A stretch of DNA of 43,403 nucleotides, taken from Nitrospina sp. GTDB lineage: Bacteria > Nitrospinota > Nitrospinia > Nitrospinales > JACRGP01. The notes under the pieces were generated by a model. The model was not told the origin of the DNA. It did not search any database and worked only from the letters and a program-made list of their open reading frames with translations. This document shows positions 19,518-28,159 of this stretch, piece by piece. The stretch covers positions 1 to 43,403 of the forward strand of contig JACAVV010000038.1 of the NCBI GenBank assembly GCA_024648695.1, in the 5' to 3' direction. Every line of letters begins with the position of its first letter. Positions within the stretch are counted from its first letter, which is position 1. Position numbers and translations under genes: made by a program.

Positions 19518-21655
19518 GTCGAGTTGCAGTTTTATTTATTTTTTTGCTGGGGTTCAATTGCATTGCTGAAGCGCAAGAGATTAAAGAACCAGTAACAAAA
19601 GAAGAAGTTATCCTGCCAGACCCGGCGAACTTAAAACCCAATTGGTGGAAATATTTTGAAGGTGATGTCCCTCCTCTCGAAAAACGTATAACGGAGGCGG
19701 TAAACCAACTATTAAAAAGGCAGAATGAGACGCCAGAGTTTAATAGTTTATCGAACCAAAACTTATTACAACAGTTCACCACCAATCTTAAAGCTCTATC
19801 CAGCCTTAGGTTGACAACTCCCCCCCTGCTGAAACCGGAAACATTATTTTCTAAAGACAGCTATACATTGGAAGATTGGTTACAACTGTCAAATGAGGTG
19901 ACCAAAACGGAAATTGAAGAAAAACTGGTACAGGGAGAAATTTCCCGGTCTGAGGAAATCATAAAAACTTTGGACCGTTCCATAGATACATTAATGGCCG
20001 CCTATCTGGAATTGCAAGCTACGGACATAAACCGTTACTCGAAGGGGCTGGAGATAATGTCCATGCGATCTTCACTAGCCGTAGTGAAAGAGAAGTTTCG
20101 ATTGGCAAAATCCAATCAGAAAATTCTTCAAGCTCAGATTTCCAACCTGAATAAACAGCTTGAAACGGGCTCCAAAAAAATAGTAGCCTCAAAAAAAGTA
20201 TTAGAGCATTTAGAAAGCGAAATAAAAAAGACCACAATAAACTTTGAGAAATCCCGTCAGGCCCTGGCCAAAGCTCAAACGGTAGCCTCGGTTCATTTTG
20301 GGGATACCCCAATTGATAAAGCCTTGTCACGGTACAAGGAGCTATTGGTTGTTAAAGCCTTGCTGGCAGAAGCATTGACCCATACAAAACTCATCACCCA
20401 AAGGGTTCAAAAAAACATCTATCTTATTCTCCTGAATTCTAAAAGCATTGATCTCAAAGAAATCATTGAAAATATAGCGGAATCGGAAAAGTTTATTTCT
20501 GTCCTGAATCAAAAAAGTAACTATTGGAGCGACTCCGTAATTGAGGAACGAGACCTCATTCAAGCCTTAATCGTTGCCGAACCTGATAAACCGGTCAACC
20601 CAAAGCTCGTTGGTATCATCCAGGACCGTTCCAGATTGTCGGAAGAAATCATCTTTTCATTACAAAGGTTAAAAAAGGATCTTCAGGGGTTGACGTTGCT
20701 TATAAATCTACTGACAAAGCAACTCCCAGCCAGGAAAGGTAATTTTTTAACCTGGTTTTTGAAATCCAAACAAATCATTTCGAATTTGTTGGGCCAGGTG
20801 TCCTCTTCCCTTACGATCAGCCTGTTTAAAATTAATGAAACGCCTGTAACTTCCCTTGGCCTTTTCAGGGTTTTTATTATTTTATGGCTTGCCTGGTGGA
20901 TTTCCCGATTGTTAAGCCGGTATTTGGCGCGATTTCTGGAAAACAGAGAAGAAGATTCGTCAGGAATTTATACATTCAGCCGATTGATTCATTATGGAAT
21001 CATAGGATTGGGCTTGTTCATTGCCTTATCATCCATAGGTCTGGATTTAAGTAATTTGGCACTAGTGGCAGGCGCCCTCTCTTTGGGAATCGGTTTTGGT
21101 CTGCAATCCATTGTAAATAATTTTGTTTCAGGACTGATTCTGCTTTTTGAACGAAACATCAGGATAGGTAATTTTATAGAAACAGCAAATGGAACGACAG
21201 GAGTGGTAAAAGAAATCAATGTTCGAACGACCCTGATTAACACCAATGATAATATCGACCTGATTTTACCTAATTCAGAGCTTGTAAGTTCCAGCGTAAT
21301 CAATTGGACTTTACGTGAAGCCGTTCGAAGAGCCCACATTCCTTTTGGGGTTGCCTACGGTTCAGACAAGGAACTGGTGAAAACCGCCGTATTGGAGGCC
21401 GCTCACAAGGTTCCTCACACTTTCGATGCCAAAAAAAGCCGGGAACCTCAAGTGTGGTTAGTATCATTTGGAGATAGTAGTTTGAATTTCGAACTGGTGG
21501 TGTGGATATCCCCTGAAATGGTAAAAAAACCTGCGGCAGTCCATGCCCAATATATGTGGGAAATCGAATCTTCACTTAGAAAATATAAAATTGAGATTCC
21601 TTTCCCGCAAAGAGATTTGCATTTAAAAAGTGGATTTCAAAAAGTTTTACAATAA
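19508..21655 (+). CDS. MscS-family mechanosensitive channel with long periplasmic coiled coil
   Basis: The 715-residue protein has a signal peptide (1-22, AEA cleavage-like), then a long, mainly helical Glu/Lys/Gln-rich region to about residue 420, expected to lie in the periplasm. Two to three transmembrane helices (about 450-545) and a C-terminal MscS domain follow. The pore-lining helix is recognisable as the Gly/Ala/Ser-rich stretch around GALSLGIGFGLQ (522 onward), followed by FVSGLILLFERNIRIGNFIE and the beta domain. This layout resembles the large MscS relatives (MscK/MscM-like), which release solutes at hypo-osmotic shock. AGGAAG lies before the ATG. It overlaps corA by 10 bases, indicating coupled expression. 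Confidence 0.88.
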   Translation: MAISRVAVLFIFLLGFNCIAEAQEIKEPVTKEEVILPDPANLKPNWWKYFEGDVPPLEKRITEAVNQLLKRQNETPEFNSLSNQNLLQQFTTNLKALSSLRLTTPPLLKPETLFSKDSYTLEDWLQLSNEVTKTEIEEKLVQGEISRSEEIIKTLDRSIDTLMAAYLELQATDINRYSKGLEIMSMRSSLAVVKEKFRLAKSNQKILQAQISNLNKQLETGSKKIVASKKVLEHLESEIKKTTINFEKSRQALAKAQTVASVHFGDTPIDKALSRYKELLVVKALLAEALTHTKLITQRVQKNIYLILLNSKSIDLKEIIENIAESEKFISVLNQKSNYWSDSVIEERDLIQALIVAEPDKPVNPKLVGIIQDRSRLSEEIIFSLQRLKKDLQGLTLLINLLTKQLPARKGNFLTWFLKSKQIISNLLGQVSSSLTISLFKINETPVTSLGLFRVFIILWLAWWISRLLSRYLARFLENREEDSSGIYTFSRLIHYGIIGLGLFIALSSIGLDLSNLALVAGALSLGIGFGLQSIVNNFVSGLILLFERNIRIGNFIETANGTTGVVKEINVRTTLINTNDNIDLILPNSELVSSSVINWTLREAVRRAHIPFGVAYGSDKELVKTAVLEAAHKVPHTFDAKKSREPQVWLVSFGDSSLNFELVVWISPEMVKKPAAVHAQYMWEIESSLRKYKIEIPFPQRDLHLKSGFQKVLQ

Positions 21656-21778
21656 TAATACTGATTTGAGTATTTGATCAGTCCTTTCCTGAGCAAACCC
21701 GGTCCAATTTAAGAGGTATTCCTCGCCCTTGCAGGCCGTGTTATAAAGATTAAATGATTTAAAAAAGAGGATTACCTT

Positions 21779-21807
21779 AACTCGGGTTTCTTACAATAAC
21801 CCGGGTT
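21779..21807 (+). promoter_or_regulatory. Hairpin upstream of mlaE
   Basis: AACTCGGGTT (21779-21788) pairs with AACCCGGGTT (21798-21807) over ten bases with one G-U, around a 9-base loop. There is no T-run, so it is not a standard terminator. It covers the TTG at 21806, which argues that translation starts downstream at 21845. Confidence 0.4.
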
Positions 21808-21844
21808 GATTTATGCAGACCCGCTATTCTTGAAGGATTCCGAA

Positions 21845-22981
21845 TTGCCGCAAGCTCAATGGAAAATTGACCGTTCTCTTTCTGAAAATGGCAATCTTGC
21901 CGTTCGCCTGAGCGGCGACTGGAACATGAAAGACGGGCTTCCCCTGGTGCCTGAGGCAATCCAACAGATCGAGAGTATTGGGAAGGTGCGAACGCTGTCC
22001 TTTGTTTGCCAGCATTTGGGCCAATGGGATTCCGGCCTGCTGAATTTCCTCATTAAACTCGAAGAGGCTTTACATCAACGCCACATCGAAATGGACCGCT
22101 CCGGTTTGCCCGAGGGGGTCGACCGCCTGCTGAAACTCGCCTCCGCAGTTCCCGAACGCAAAGGCGCTCGACGGGAAAGCGACCAGACTCCATTTCTGGT
22201 TCAGGTGGGCAATAACACCATTGAACTGGTTCAAGGCATTAAGGACATGGTGCGTTTCCTCGGCGAATCGGTGCTGACATTTTTCCAGCTACTGCGTGGA
22301 CGCGCGAAATTCCGCCGAAGCGATTTTTTCCTGATCCTGCAGGAATGCGGGGCCTACGCTTTACCCATCGTTTCCCTGATCAGTGTCTTGATCGGTCTCA
22401 TACTAGCCTATGTGGGTGCGCTTCAATTGCAACAGTTTGGGGCGCAGATTTATGTGGCCAATCTGGTAGGACTTGGCATGGCGCGGGAAATGGGAGCGAT
22501 GATGGCAGGAATCATCATGGCCGGCAGAACCGGTGCGGCATTTGCCGCCCAATTGGGCACCATGACCGTCAATGAAGAAATCGATGCACTTTCCACACTT
22601 GGCATTTCGCCGATGGAATTCCTCGTGCTCCCGCGCATGTTGGCGATGATGCTGATGATGCCGCTTCTTTGCCTTTACGCCGACCTGGTGGGGATTCTTG
22701 GAGGGGCGATGGTGGGGATCGGTGTTCTGGACTTGTCTTTCACCCAGTATGTGGTCCAGACCAAAGGCGCGATCACGCTCACCGATTTCGGCGTGGGCCT
22801 GTCGAAAAGCGTTATGTTCGGCGTCATTGTAGCCCTTTCCGGTTGCCTGCGTGGAATGCAATGCGGACGCAGTTCATCCGCTGTGGGCCTGGCCGCCACC
22901 TCTGCGGTGGTTACAGCTATCGTGCTCATTATCGTCACCGATTCCCTGTTCACCATCATGTTTAACATATTGGGAATTTAG
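21845..22981 (+). CDS. mlaE: MlaE-family lipid ABC transporter permease with N-terminal STAS domain
   Basis: This is the inner-membrane permease of an Mla-type system moving phospholipids between the membranes. From the TTG at 21845 it has 378 residues. Residues 1-105 form a STAS-like domain (beta-strands around RLSGDW, then alternating helices), the function supplied in E. coli by the separate MlaB. Residues 145-378 form the MlaE domain, with five or so hydrophobic helices and the conserved GREMGAM-like segment (REMGAMMAGIIMAGRTGAAFAA split across about 215-240) followed by EIDAL. I prefer this start because GAAGGA lies seven bases upstream; a TTG at 21806 would add 13 residues but sits inside a hairpin. 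It is the first gene of mlaE-mlaF-mlaD-lipoprotein, six bases before mlaF. Confidence 0.9.
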   Translation: MPQAQWKIDRSLSENGNLAVRLSGDWNMKDGLPLVPEAIQQIESIGKVRTLSFVCQHLGQWDSGLLNFLIKLEEALHQRHIEMDRSGLPEGVDRLLKLASAVPERKGARRESDQTPFLVQVGNNTIELVQGIKDMVRFLGESVLTFFQLLRGRAKFRRSDFFLILQECGAYALPIVSLISVLIGLILAYVGALQLQQFGAQIYVANLVGLGMAREMGAMMAGIIMAGRTGAAFAAQLGTMTVNEEIDALSTLGISPMEFLVLPRMLAMMLMMPLLCLYADLVGILGGAMVGIGVLDLSFTQYVVQTKGAITLTDFGVGLSKSVMFGVIVALSGCLRGMQCGRSSSAVGLAATSAVVTAIVLIIVTDSLFTIMFNILGI

Positions 22982-22987
22982 CACGGT

Positions 22988-23755
22988 ATGGACTCCACGA
23001 AAAAAACGACCGGTCCTCACATCACGGTCAACAATCTTACGATGGCTTACGGCGATTTCATCATTCAGAAAAACCTGAATTTTAAGGTGCGCCAGGGCGA
23101 CATCTTCATTATCATGGGAGGCAGTGGATGTGGTAAAAGCACCTTACTGCGCCACCTGGTCGGACTCAAGGAACCGGCCAAAGGAGAGGTGCGCTATCAT
23201 GGTACCAGCTATTGGACCGCGGAATTGCAAGTCCAGGAAGAGATCAGGAAACAGTTTGGCGTGTTGTTTCAAAGTGGAGCGTTGTGGAGTTCGATGACAC
23301 TGGCGGAAAACGTAGCCCTGCCTTTGGAGGAATACACCGAATTAAAGAAGAACGATATTCGCGAGATTGTTTCATTGAAGTTGGCGTTAGTCGGTTTAAA
23401 GGGGTTTGAAGATTATTATCCTTCCGAAATCAGTGGCGGCATGCAAAAACGGGCGGGACTGGCCAGGGCAATGGCTCTGGATCCGGAAATTCTGTTTTTC
23501 GACGAACCGTCTGCGGGGCTTGATCCTATCAGTTCGCGCTTGCTCGACGACCTCATTCTGGAACTGCGCGACAGCCTGGGCTCGACGGTGGTGATTGTGA
23601 CACACGAGTTGGCCAGCATCTTTGCCATTGGCAACAATTCGGTGTTTCTTGACACGGATACCAAAACCATGATCGCCGAAGGAGACCCCAATATGTTGCG
23701 CGAGAACAGCACCGATCCGAAAGTACAGAATTTCCTGAAGAGGGGAAAGGCATGA
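22988..23755 (+). CDS. mlaF: MlaF-type lipid transport ATPase
   Basis: The 255-residue ABC ATPase powers the MlaE permease. Walker A GGSGCGKST is at 44-52, the Q-loop at FQSGALWSS (about 94-102), the ABC signature SGGMQKR at 149-155, the Walker B with catalytic glutamate at Asp172-Glu173 (FFDEPSAGLDP) and the switch His in VTHEL. SGGMQKR and FQSGALF/W are typical of the Mla/Ttg2A clade as opposed to other importers. It lies between mlaE (6-base gap) and mlaD (ATGA overlap), so stoichiometry is likely set by coupled translation. Confidence 0.95.
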   Translation: MDSTKKTTGPHITVNNLTMAYGDFIIQKNLNFKVRQGDIFIIMGGSGCGKSTLLRHLVGLKEPAKGEVRYHGTSYWTAELQVQEEIRKQFGVLFQSGALWSSMTLAENVALPLEEYTELKKNDIREIVSLKLALVGLKGFEDYYPSEISGGMQKRAGLARAMALDPEILFFDEPSAGLDPISSRLLDDLILELRDSLGSTVVIVTHELASIFAIGNNSVFLDTDTKTMIAEGDPNMLRENSTDPKVQNFLKRGKA

Positions 23756-24822
23756 GCCAACGTGCCAATCCCATGGTGATCGGCCTGTTTGTCGTCGTGG
23801 CGGCGGTTTTCGCCGTTGCCGGGGTGATCGTGTTTGGGTCGGGTAAAATCACGGAGTCCAAAGACACCTTTGTCCTGTTTTTTGATGAATCGATTGCCGG
23901 CCTGGAAGTCGGCGCACCGGTCAATTTTCGCGGCGTCCCGGTGGGTGAGGTGGCCCGGATTCTTGTTAATCTTGATGCCAAAACATTTGACATTGAAACT
24001 CCCATATACATTTATGTGTATCCTCAACGTATCAAGATATTGCATGAAGAACTGATAACCGAGGAAGCACGGGAAGAGAAACAGGGAATCGACCGATTGA
24101 TCGAATTGGGCATGCGTGCCAAACTGGTCACTCAGAGTTTTGTGACCGGATTGAAGTCTATTGAAATTGAAATGAAACCTGATTCCCAATTAAAACTGCA
24201 TGGCCTGGAAACGCAGTATAAGGAAATCCCGACAATCCCTTCCGGAATTGAGAAGATCACCAAAACCTTGCAAAAGATCGAATTTGAGGAAATCCTGAAC
24301 TCCCTGGTAGGAACAATCAAGAAAATTCAGGAGACGGTAGCCTCTCCGATGGTGGTAGATTCCATTTCTGCCTTGCGCGACACCTTGCGATATTCACGGG
24401 ATGTAATGCGCAAGGTATCCCGGCAAATCGATCCGCTGGTTGAGGAAGTTCGAGGCACCAGCCAGGATTTGAGATCCATGGCGGTTCAGGCGAGCCAATC
24501 CATTGCTACCGTTGAATCCCGGTTGGAGGCGTCATTAGAAGATTTGCAAAGTCTTACCCGTAACCTGGACAGTAAGATTGATCCCGTGGTTTCAAGCTTT
24601 CAGGATACCAGTCAATCGGCCAGGTCTTTTTTGAATCAGGGAACGGAAACCCTGAAAACGACTGAAGGCGTTATAGAAAAGCGCGGACCTTTGCATTACG
24701 AATTGACCAATGCCTTGCAGGAGTTATCCGCCGCGGCGCGATCAATTCGAATATTGTCCGATTACCTGGCGCGCAATCCCAGCGCCTTGATCACCGGCAA
24801 GAAAAATCAGGGGAGGCGGTAG
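23752..24822 (+). CDS. mlaD: MlaD/MCE-domain lipid transport protein
   Basis: MCE proteins form hexameric rings that carry lipids across the periplasm. This 356-residue protein has one N-terminal transmembrane helix (about 8-28), then the MCE domain (about 38-145) with GLEVGAPVNFRGVPVGEV, the hallmark Gly-x-x-Val-x-x-x-Gly segment, and ends in a long helical tail (170-345). It is longer than E. coli MlaD (183); with the extended helical tail it resembles PqiB/Ttg2C-like forms. There is an insertion of about 20 charged residues (ILHEELITEEAREEKQG split around 98-115) within the MCE domain. It overlaps mlaF by four bases and is followed four bases later by the auxiliary lipoprotein. Confidence 0.93.
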   Translation: MSQRANPMVIGLFVVVAAVFAVAGVIVFGSGKITESKDTFVLFFDESIAGLEVGAPVNFRGVPVGEVARILVNLDAKTFDIETPIYIYVYPQRIKILHEELITEEAREEKQGIDRLIELGMRAKLVTQSFVTGLKSIEIEMKPDSQLKLHGLETQYKEIPTIPSGIEKITKTLQKIEFEEILNSLVGTIKKIQETVASPMVVDSISALRDTLRYSRDVMRKVSRQIDPLVEEVRGTSQDLRSMAVQASQSIATVESRLEASLEDLQSLTRNLDSKIDPVVSSFQDTSQSARSFLNQGTETLKTTEGVIEKRGPLHYELTNALQELSAAARSIRILSDYLARNPSALITGKKNQGRR

Positions 24823-24826
24823 AGGA

Positions 24827-25444
24827 ATGGAAAAATTAAAAGGTGCTTGTCTCATAATATTTATTTTATTTTCAGCCTGCGCTTCTCCCAGCTCACCTTC
24901 GCGTTTTTACGTCCTGAGCCCGATTCCACAAGTGGAACAATCGCACACGCAACAGGTTAAAGGCGTCGCAATTGGAGTGGGACCCATTGAACTGCCGGAG
25001 CATTTGAATCGGCCGCACCTTGTCTGGCGAAGCAGTTCGAACGAAGTGAAAATTTCAGAATTCCACCAATGGGCGGAACCTTTGGAAGTCAATTTTGCGC
25101 GTGTCCTTTCCGAGAACCTTTCCATCCTGCTCGCCACCGACCGGATCGCCGCTTACCCCTGGAAAGGCTCGACCCCTATCGATTACCAGGTGACGGTGGA
25201 AGCGACGCGATTCGATAGCACCGAATCGGGTGTCAGCCACCTGAACGTGCGCTGGACGGTGCTGGGAAAATACGGACGTGACGTGTTGATCATGAAAAAG
25301 TCTTCCTACCAGGAAGCCGCCGCCGATGCGAGCCACTCTGCTATCGTGCAAGCGATGAACCGCAACCTGGAAAAATTCAGCCGTGATGTAGCCGCAACCC
25401 TGAAGCAGATGTCTCAAGGACCTGCCTTGAGACGGCCTTCCTGA
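24827..25444 (+). CDS. PqiC/ABC transport auxiliary lipoprotein
   Basis: The 205-residue protein has a signal peptide ending in Phe-Ser-Ala-Cys (Cys18). The mature part carries the DUF330/PqiC pattern: SRFYVLSP near residues 25-32, a strand-rich domain, IGVGPIELPEHLNRPHLV (about 49-66) and the HQWAEPL motif (80-86). PqiC-type lipoproteins cap MCE tunnels at the outer membrane. Its place directly behind mlaD agrees with that. MlaC and MlaA genes are not in the cluster, so this lipoprotein is the only visible outer-membrane partner. Confidence 0.88.
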   Translation: MEKLKGACLIIFILFSACASPSSPSRFYVLSPIPQVEQSHTQQVKGVAIGVGPIELPEHLNRPHLVWRSSSNEVKISEFHQWAEPLEVNFARVLSENLSILLATDRIAAYPWKGSTPIDYQVTVEATRFDSTESGVSHLNVRWTVLGKYGRDVLIMKKSSYQEAAADASHSAIVQAMNRNLEKFSRDVAATLKQMSQGPALRRPS

Positions 25445-25514
25445 TGAACCGGGAGAACGGGGGACTTAAGTTTTTATAGCTCGATTAACACCTGATTATA
25501 GTTTGAATTGTTAA

Positions 25515-26267
25515 ATGAAACTCACCATACTGGGTTCGGGAACCGCCGTTCCTTCCCTTCAAAGAAATTCCGCCGGACTGCTTCTGCAGACCGGACAAAG
25601 CCAATGTCTGATTGATTGTGGTTACGGGACTCTCCACCAATTGCTTCGGTTGGGACTGAGCTATCACGATATCGACCGCATCTTTTTCACTCATGTTCAT
25701 CCCGATCACATTTGTGATTTGATTCCGTTTCTGTTCGCAAGTAAATACCCGGATTCGCCACGGACTCGCGACCTCGCTCTTGTAGGTGCTCCCGGATTCG
25801 GCGAATTTTTTCGAACCCTGCAAAACGCTTTTCGCCATTGGCTGAAACCCGATACCTACCGCCTGGAAATTGTGGAACTGGATCAGGAAACTATGGAGTG
25901 CGACGATTTTAGAATAACCCCCTTTCCCGTGCGCCACATGGATCTCAGCCGGGGGTACCGGTTTGAAAATCCATCGGGACCAACCCTTGCCGTATCCGGC
26001 GATACAGACTATTGTGAATCGTTGATCGATCTGGGTCGTGGTGCCGATTTGATGGTGCTGGAATGTTCCTTTCCCGATGATAAAAAGGTAGCCAAACACC
26101 TCACTCCTGGAGAGGCAGGGCGAATTGCGGAACGGGCAAAATGCAAAACCCTCTGCCTGACTCATTTTTTCCCGCCTTGTGAAATGGAAACTATTCTGGA
26201 GCAATGCCAAAACGAATATTCAGGAGAAATTATTTTGGCGAAGGATTTATTGACTATGGAAATTTAA
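25515..26267 (+). CDS. Metallo-beta-lactamase-fold hydrolase (RNase Z-like)
   Basis: The 250-residue protein has the MBL fold: LGSGTAVPS at the start, the zinc ligands His60-x-His62-x-Asp64-His65 (THVHPDH), a third-site His near 136 (PVRHMDLS), Asp in SGDTDY (about 158-163) and the LTHFFP strand near 215. The N-terminal LGSGTA and VxHxxxSxGYRxE pattern resemble the RNase Z/ElaC and related phosphodiesterases. RNase Z proper is about 300 residues with an exosite arm, which I do not see, so a small-molecule phosphodiesterase or other hydrolase is equally possible. It lies 70 bases after the lipid transport operon on the same strand. Confidence 0.85.
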   Translation: MKLTILGSGTAVPSLQRNSAGLLLQTGQSQCLIDCGYGTLHQLLRLGLSYHDIDRIFFTHVHPDHICDLIPFLFASKYPDSPRTRDLALVGAPGFGEFFRTLQNAFRHWLKPDTYRLEIVELDQETMECDDFRITPFPVRHMDLSRGYRFENPSGPTLAVSGDTDYCESLIDLGRGADLMVLECSFPDDKKVAKHLTPGEAGRIAERAKCKTLCLTHFFPPCEMETILEQCQNEYSGEIILAKDLLTMEI

Positions 26268-26282
26268 TCCCAGGCTTGGGAT
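26267..26282 (+). terminator. Short hairpin after the MBL-fold gene
   Basis: ATCCCA (26267-26272) and TGGGAT (26277-26282) form a perfect 6-base stem with a GGCT loop, beginning at the last base of the stop codon. There is no strong T-run after it, so termination is uncertain. Confidence 0.3.
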
Positions 26283-26388
26283 ACCTTTGAAATCTCGGGG
26301 CAAGGAGTTTCCCGGTGGTTAGAAAAATAAAAATAAAGATGGTAGAATAATTGTTTTTAATTATATCCGTCAAGTTGGAGGCAGAGAT

Positions 26389-27852
26389 TTGGACACACCC
26401 CGAAAATTCCCAAACATTCCTTTTGAAAGCCCCTGCAAAGGGGGCATTATTGCATTGATAAATATTTTGTTTCTGATGCTGTTCCTGGTACCAGCCCATT
26501 CCGGCAACTTGATGGTTTCCGATTCATCCAGTACGGATATTCGCGAGTTTACCAAAAATGCGGGGACTTTTGTGGGGTCGTTTGGCGAAACCTCAGCCAA
26601 TTTGGCGGATCCCGTATGGCTCGCCTTTCATCCCACCACGAACACCTTGTTTGTCGCCGATCAGGGAAGCGATGACATTCGCGAATTCAACGGCACCAGT
26701 GGCGCGTTTATTGGCGTGTTTGGCAATACGGGGTCGAGCAATTTGCAGAATCCGTCCGCATTTGTATTCCATCCCACCACCGGGAACCTGCTGGTCGTTG
26801 ACACGGTCAATCAGGATATTCGAGAATTTAATGGTACCACTGGAGCCTTTATTGGAATCTTTGGAGAAACTACTGATGAAGTGACCCGGCCGATAAATTT
26901 AGCTTTTCATCCGGTAACAGGCAACTTATTTGTTTCGGATTCCTCGAACAGGGATATTCGGGAATTTAATGGAATTACCGGAGATTTCATCGATATATTT
27001 GGAGAGACCGCAGACTCCTTGAACAATCCGCAGGCCTTTATCTTTCACCCCACGACCAACAACCTGTTCGTGAGCGACACCGGAAATCGCGATGTGCGCG
27101 AATTCAACGGAACTACCGGAGATTTGATAGGTAGTTTTGGTCAAACGGCCGCAAACCTCAGTTCGCCCTTGGGTATGGTGTTTCATCCTGACACAAATAA
27201 CCTGCTGGTGGCCGATTCCAGTGGCCGGGAGATCCGCGAGTTCAACGGGACGACTGGGAGTTTTATCGGGGTCTTTGGCCAAACCGACGATAACCTGTTG
27301 CGTCCGGAAAGTTTGGCTTTCAGTCCGAACACTCCTTTTGAGATTTTTGACTCGGCGGTTTTCAACAAAAACAAAAACCAGAGAGTGGTGTCTCCTTACT
27401 GGCAATCAGATTCCAGCGTTTACACATTTATGGCTGTTTCGCATCCGTCTCTCACTGGAATGAACGCCCAAATAGGCATGTCTGTGCATGCGGTCCTTAA
27501 TGACCGCTCGGCTTTATTTGGCTCCACCGAATTCACTCTGAACCGGGGCGACACCAGACGATTGTTCATTGCAGGGTTCGATAACCCCGTAATCAATTCG
27601 ACCACAATTGTTAACGAACCTTTAATCAGCGGGCCTTCAGGGGCCTACCACGGACAACTCGTGATCAATAATAAAGCCAGCCATCCCAATGTGGAGACCG
27701 GTAATGACGAGGGCTATCAGGACATTCGGATGATGAGTTTTTGGGGAGCCATTGTCATACAGGGCACCAATACCGGATTCGCCATGGAATTCATTGGGGA
27801 CAATCAGGATTCCCGAGCTGTCAATACATCCAATTTTAGCGGCATAAATTAG
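26389..27852 (+). CDS. Secreted beta-propeller-like (NHL-type) repeat protein
   Basis: The 487-residue protein starts at a TTG with GGAGG eight bases before it. After a hydrophobic signal (about 19-38) come six repeats of roughly 45 residues (about 40-320), each with the pattern LxFHPxTxNLxVxDxxxxDIREFNGTxGxFIGxFGxT, which is how NHL/SMP30-type beta-propeller blades look. The C-terminal 165 residues have no repeats and look beta-rich, with FDSAVFNKNKNQRVVSPYW near the junction. The repeats are unusually uniform, suggesting recent duplication within the gene. A role in surface binding or matrix is a guess; no catalytic residues are evident. Confidence 0.8.
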   Translation: MDTPRKFPNIPFESPCKGGIIALINILFLMLFLVPAHSGNLMVSDSSSTDIREFTKNAGTFVGSFGETSANLADPVWLAFHPTTNTLFVADQGSDDIREFNGTSGAFIGVFGNTGSSNLQNPSAFVFHPTTGNLLVVDTVNQDIREFNGTTGAFIGIFGETTDEVTRPINLAFHPVTGNLFVSDSSNRDIREFNGITGDFIDIFGETADSLNNPQAFIFHPTTNNLFVSDTGNRDVREFNGTTGDLIGSFGQTAANLSSPLGMVFHPDTNNLLVADSSGREIREFNGTTGSFIGVFGQTDDNLLRPESLAFSPNTPFEIFDSAVFNKNKNQRVVSPYWQSDSSVYTFMAVSHPSLTGMNAQIGMSVHAVLNDRSALFGSTEFTLNRGDTRRLFIAGFDNPVINSTTIVNEPLISGPSGAYHGQLVINNKASHPNVETGNDEGYQDIRMMSFWGAIVIQGTNTGFAMEFIGDNQDSRAVNTSNFSGIN

Positions 27853-28159
27853 ATATCCCCGAAATGGTTGATATGGAGATTTTTTGCCATTTATTTTACA
27901 AAGATATTCGTTGAAAACTTTATTGCCGTTTAGTTGAAAGGGGAGACATGACCAGTCAGGGAAAGAGAGCATACATTAAACGCGGAAATGATATTAATGT
28001 TTGGGTTTCACCTGGCTTGCATAAGGTGATTTGATTCCTGAATTATTTGATGTCACACTGAATCTGGTTCTACAATGAATAAAAAACCTGGGATAGCGGG
28101 GATAAAGTGAGAAAAGAAAACCAGGTTTTTCTTAAAGCTCTTGGGGTCAAAAAAAGTTA
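27853..28159. other. Intergenic region before the hybrid kinase
   Basis: This 307-base gap holds only the small 28-codon frame described separately (27948-28034) and AT-rich flanks. I see no promoter with well-spaced boxes and no repeat copy. Confidence 0.4.
27948..28034 (+). CDS. Possible 28-residue peptide
   Basis: A very short frame begins at an ATG preceded by AAAGGGGAG at ideal spacing and ends in TGA. The peptide is basic at the start (GKRAYIKRG) and hydrophobic at the end (INVWVSPGLHKVI). It matches nothing I know. The good ribosome site is the only support, so it could be a leader peptide for the downstream kinase, a remnant, or chance. Confidence 0.25.
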   Translation: MTSQGKRAYIKRGNDINVWVSPGLHKVI

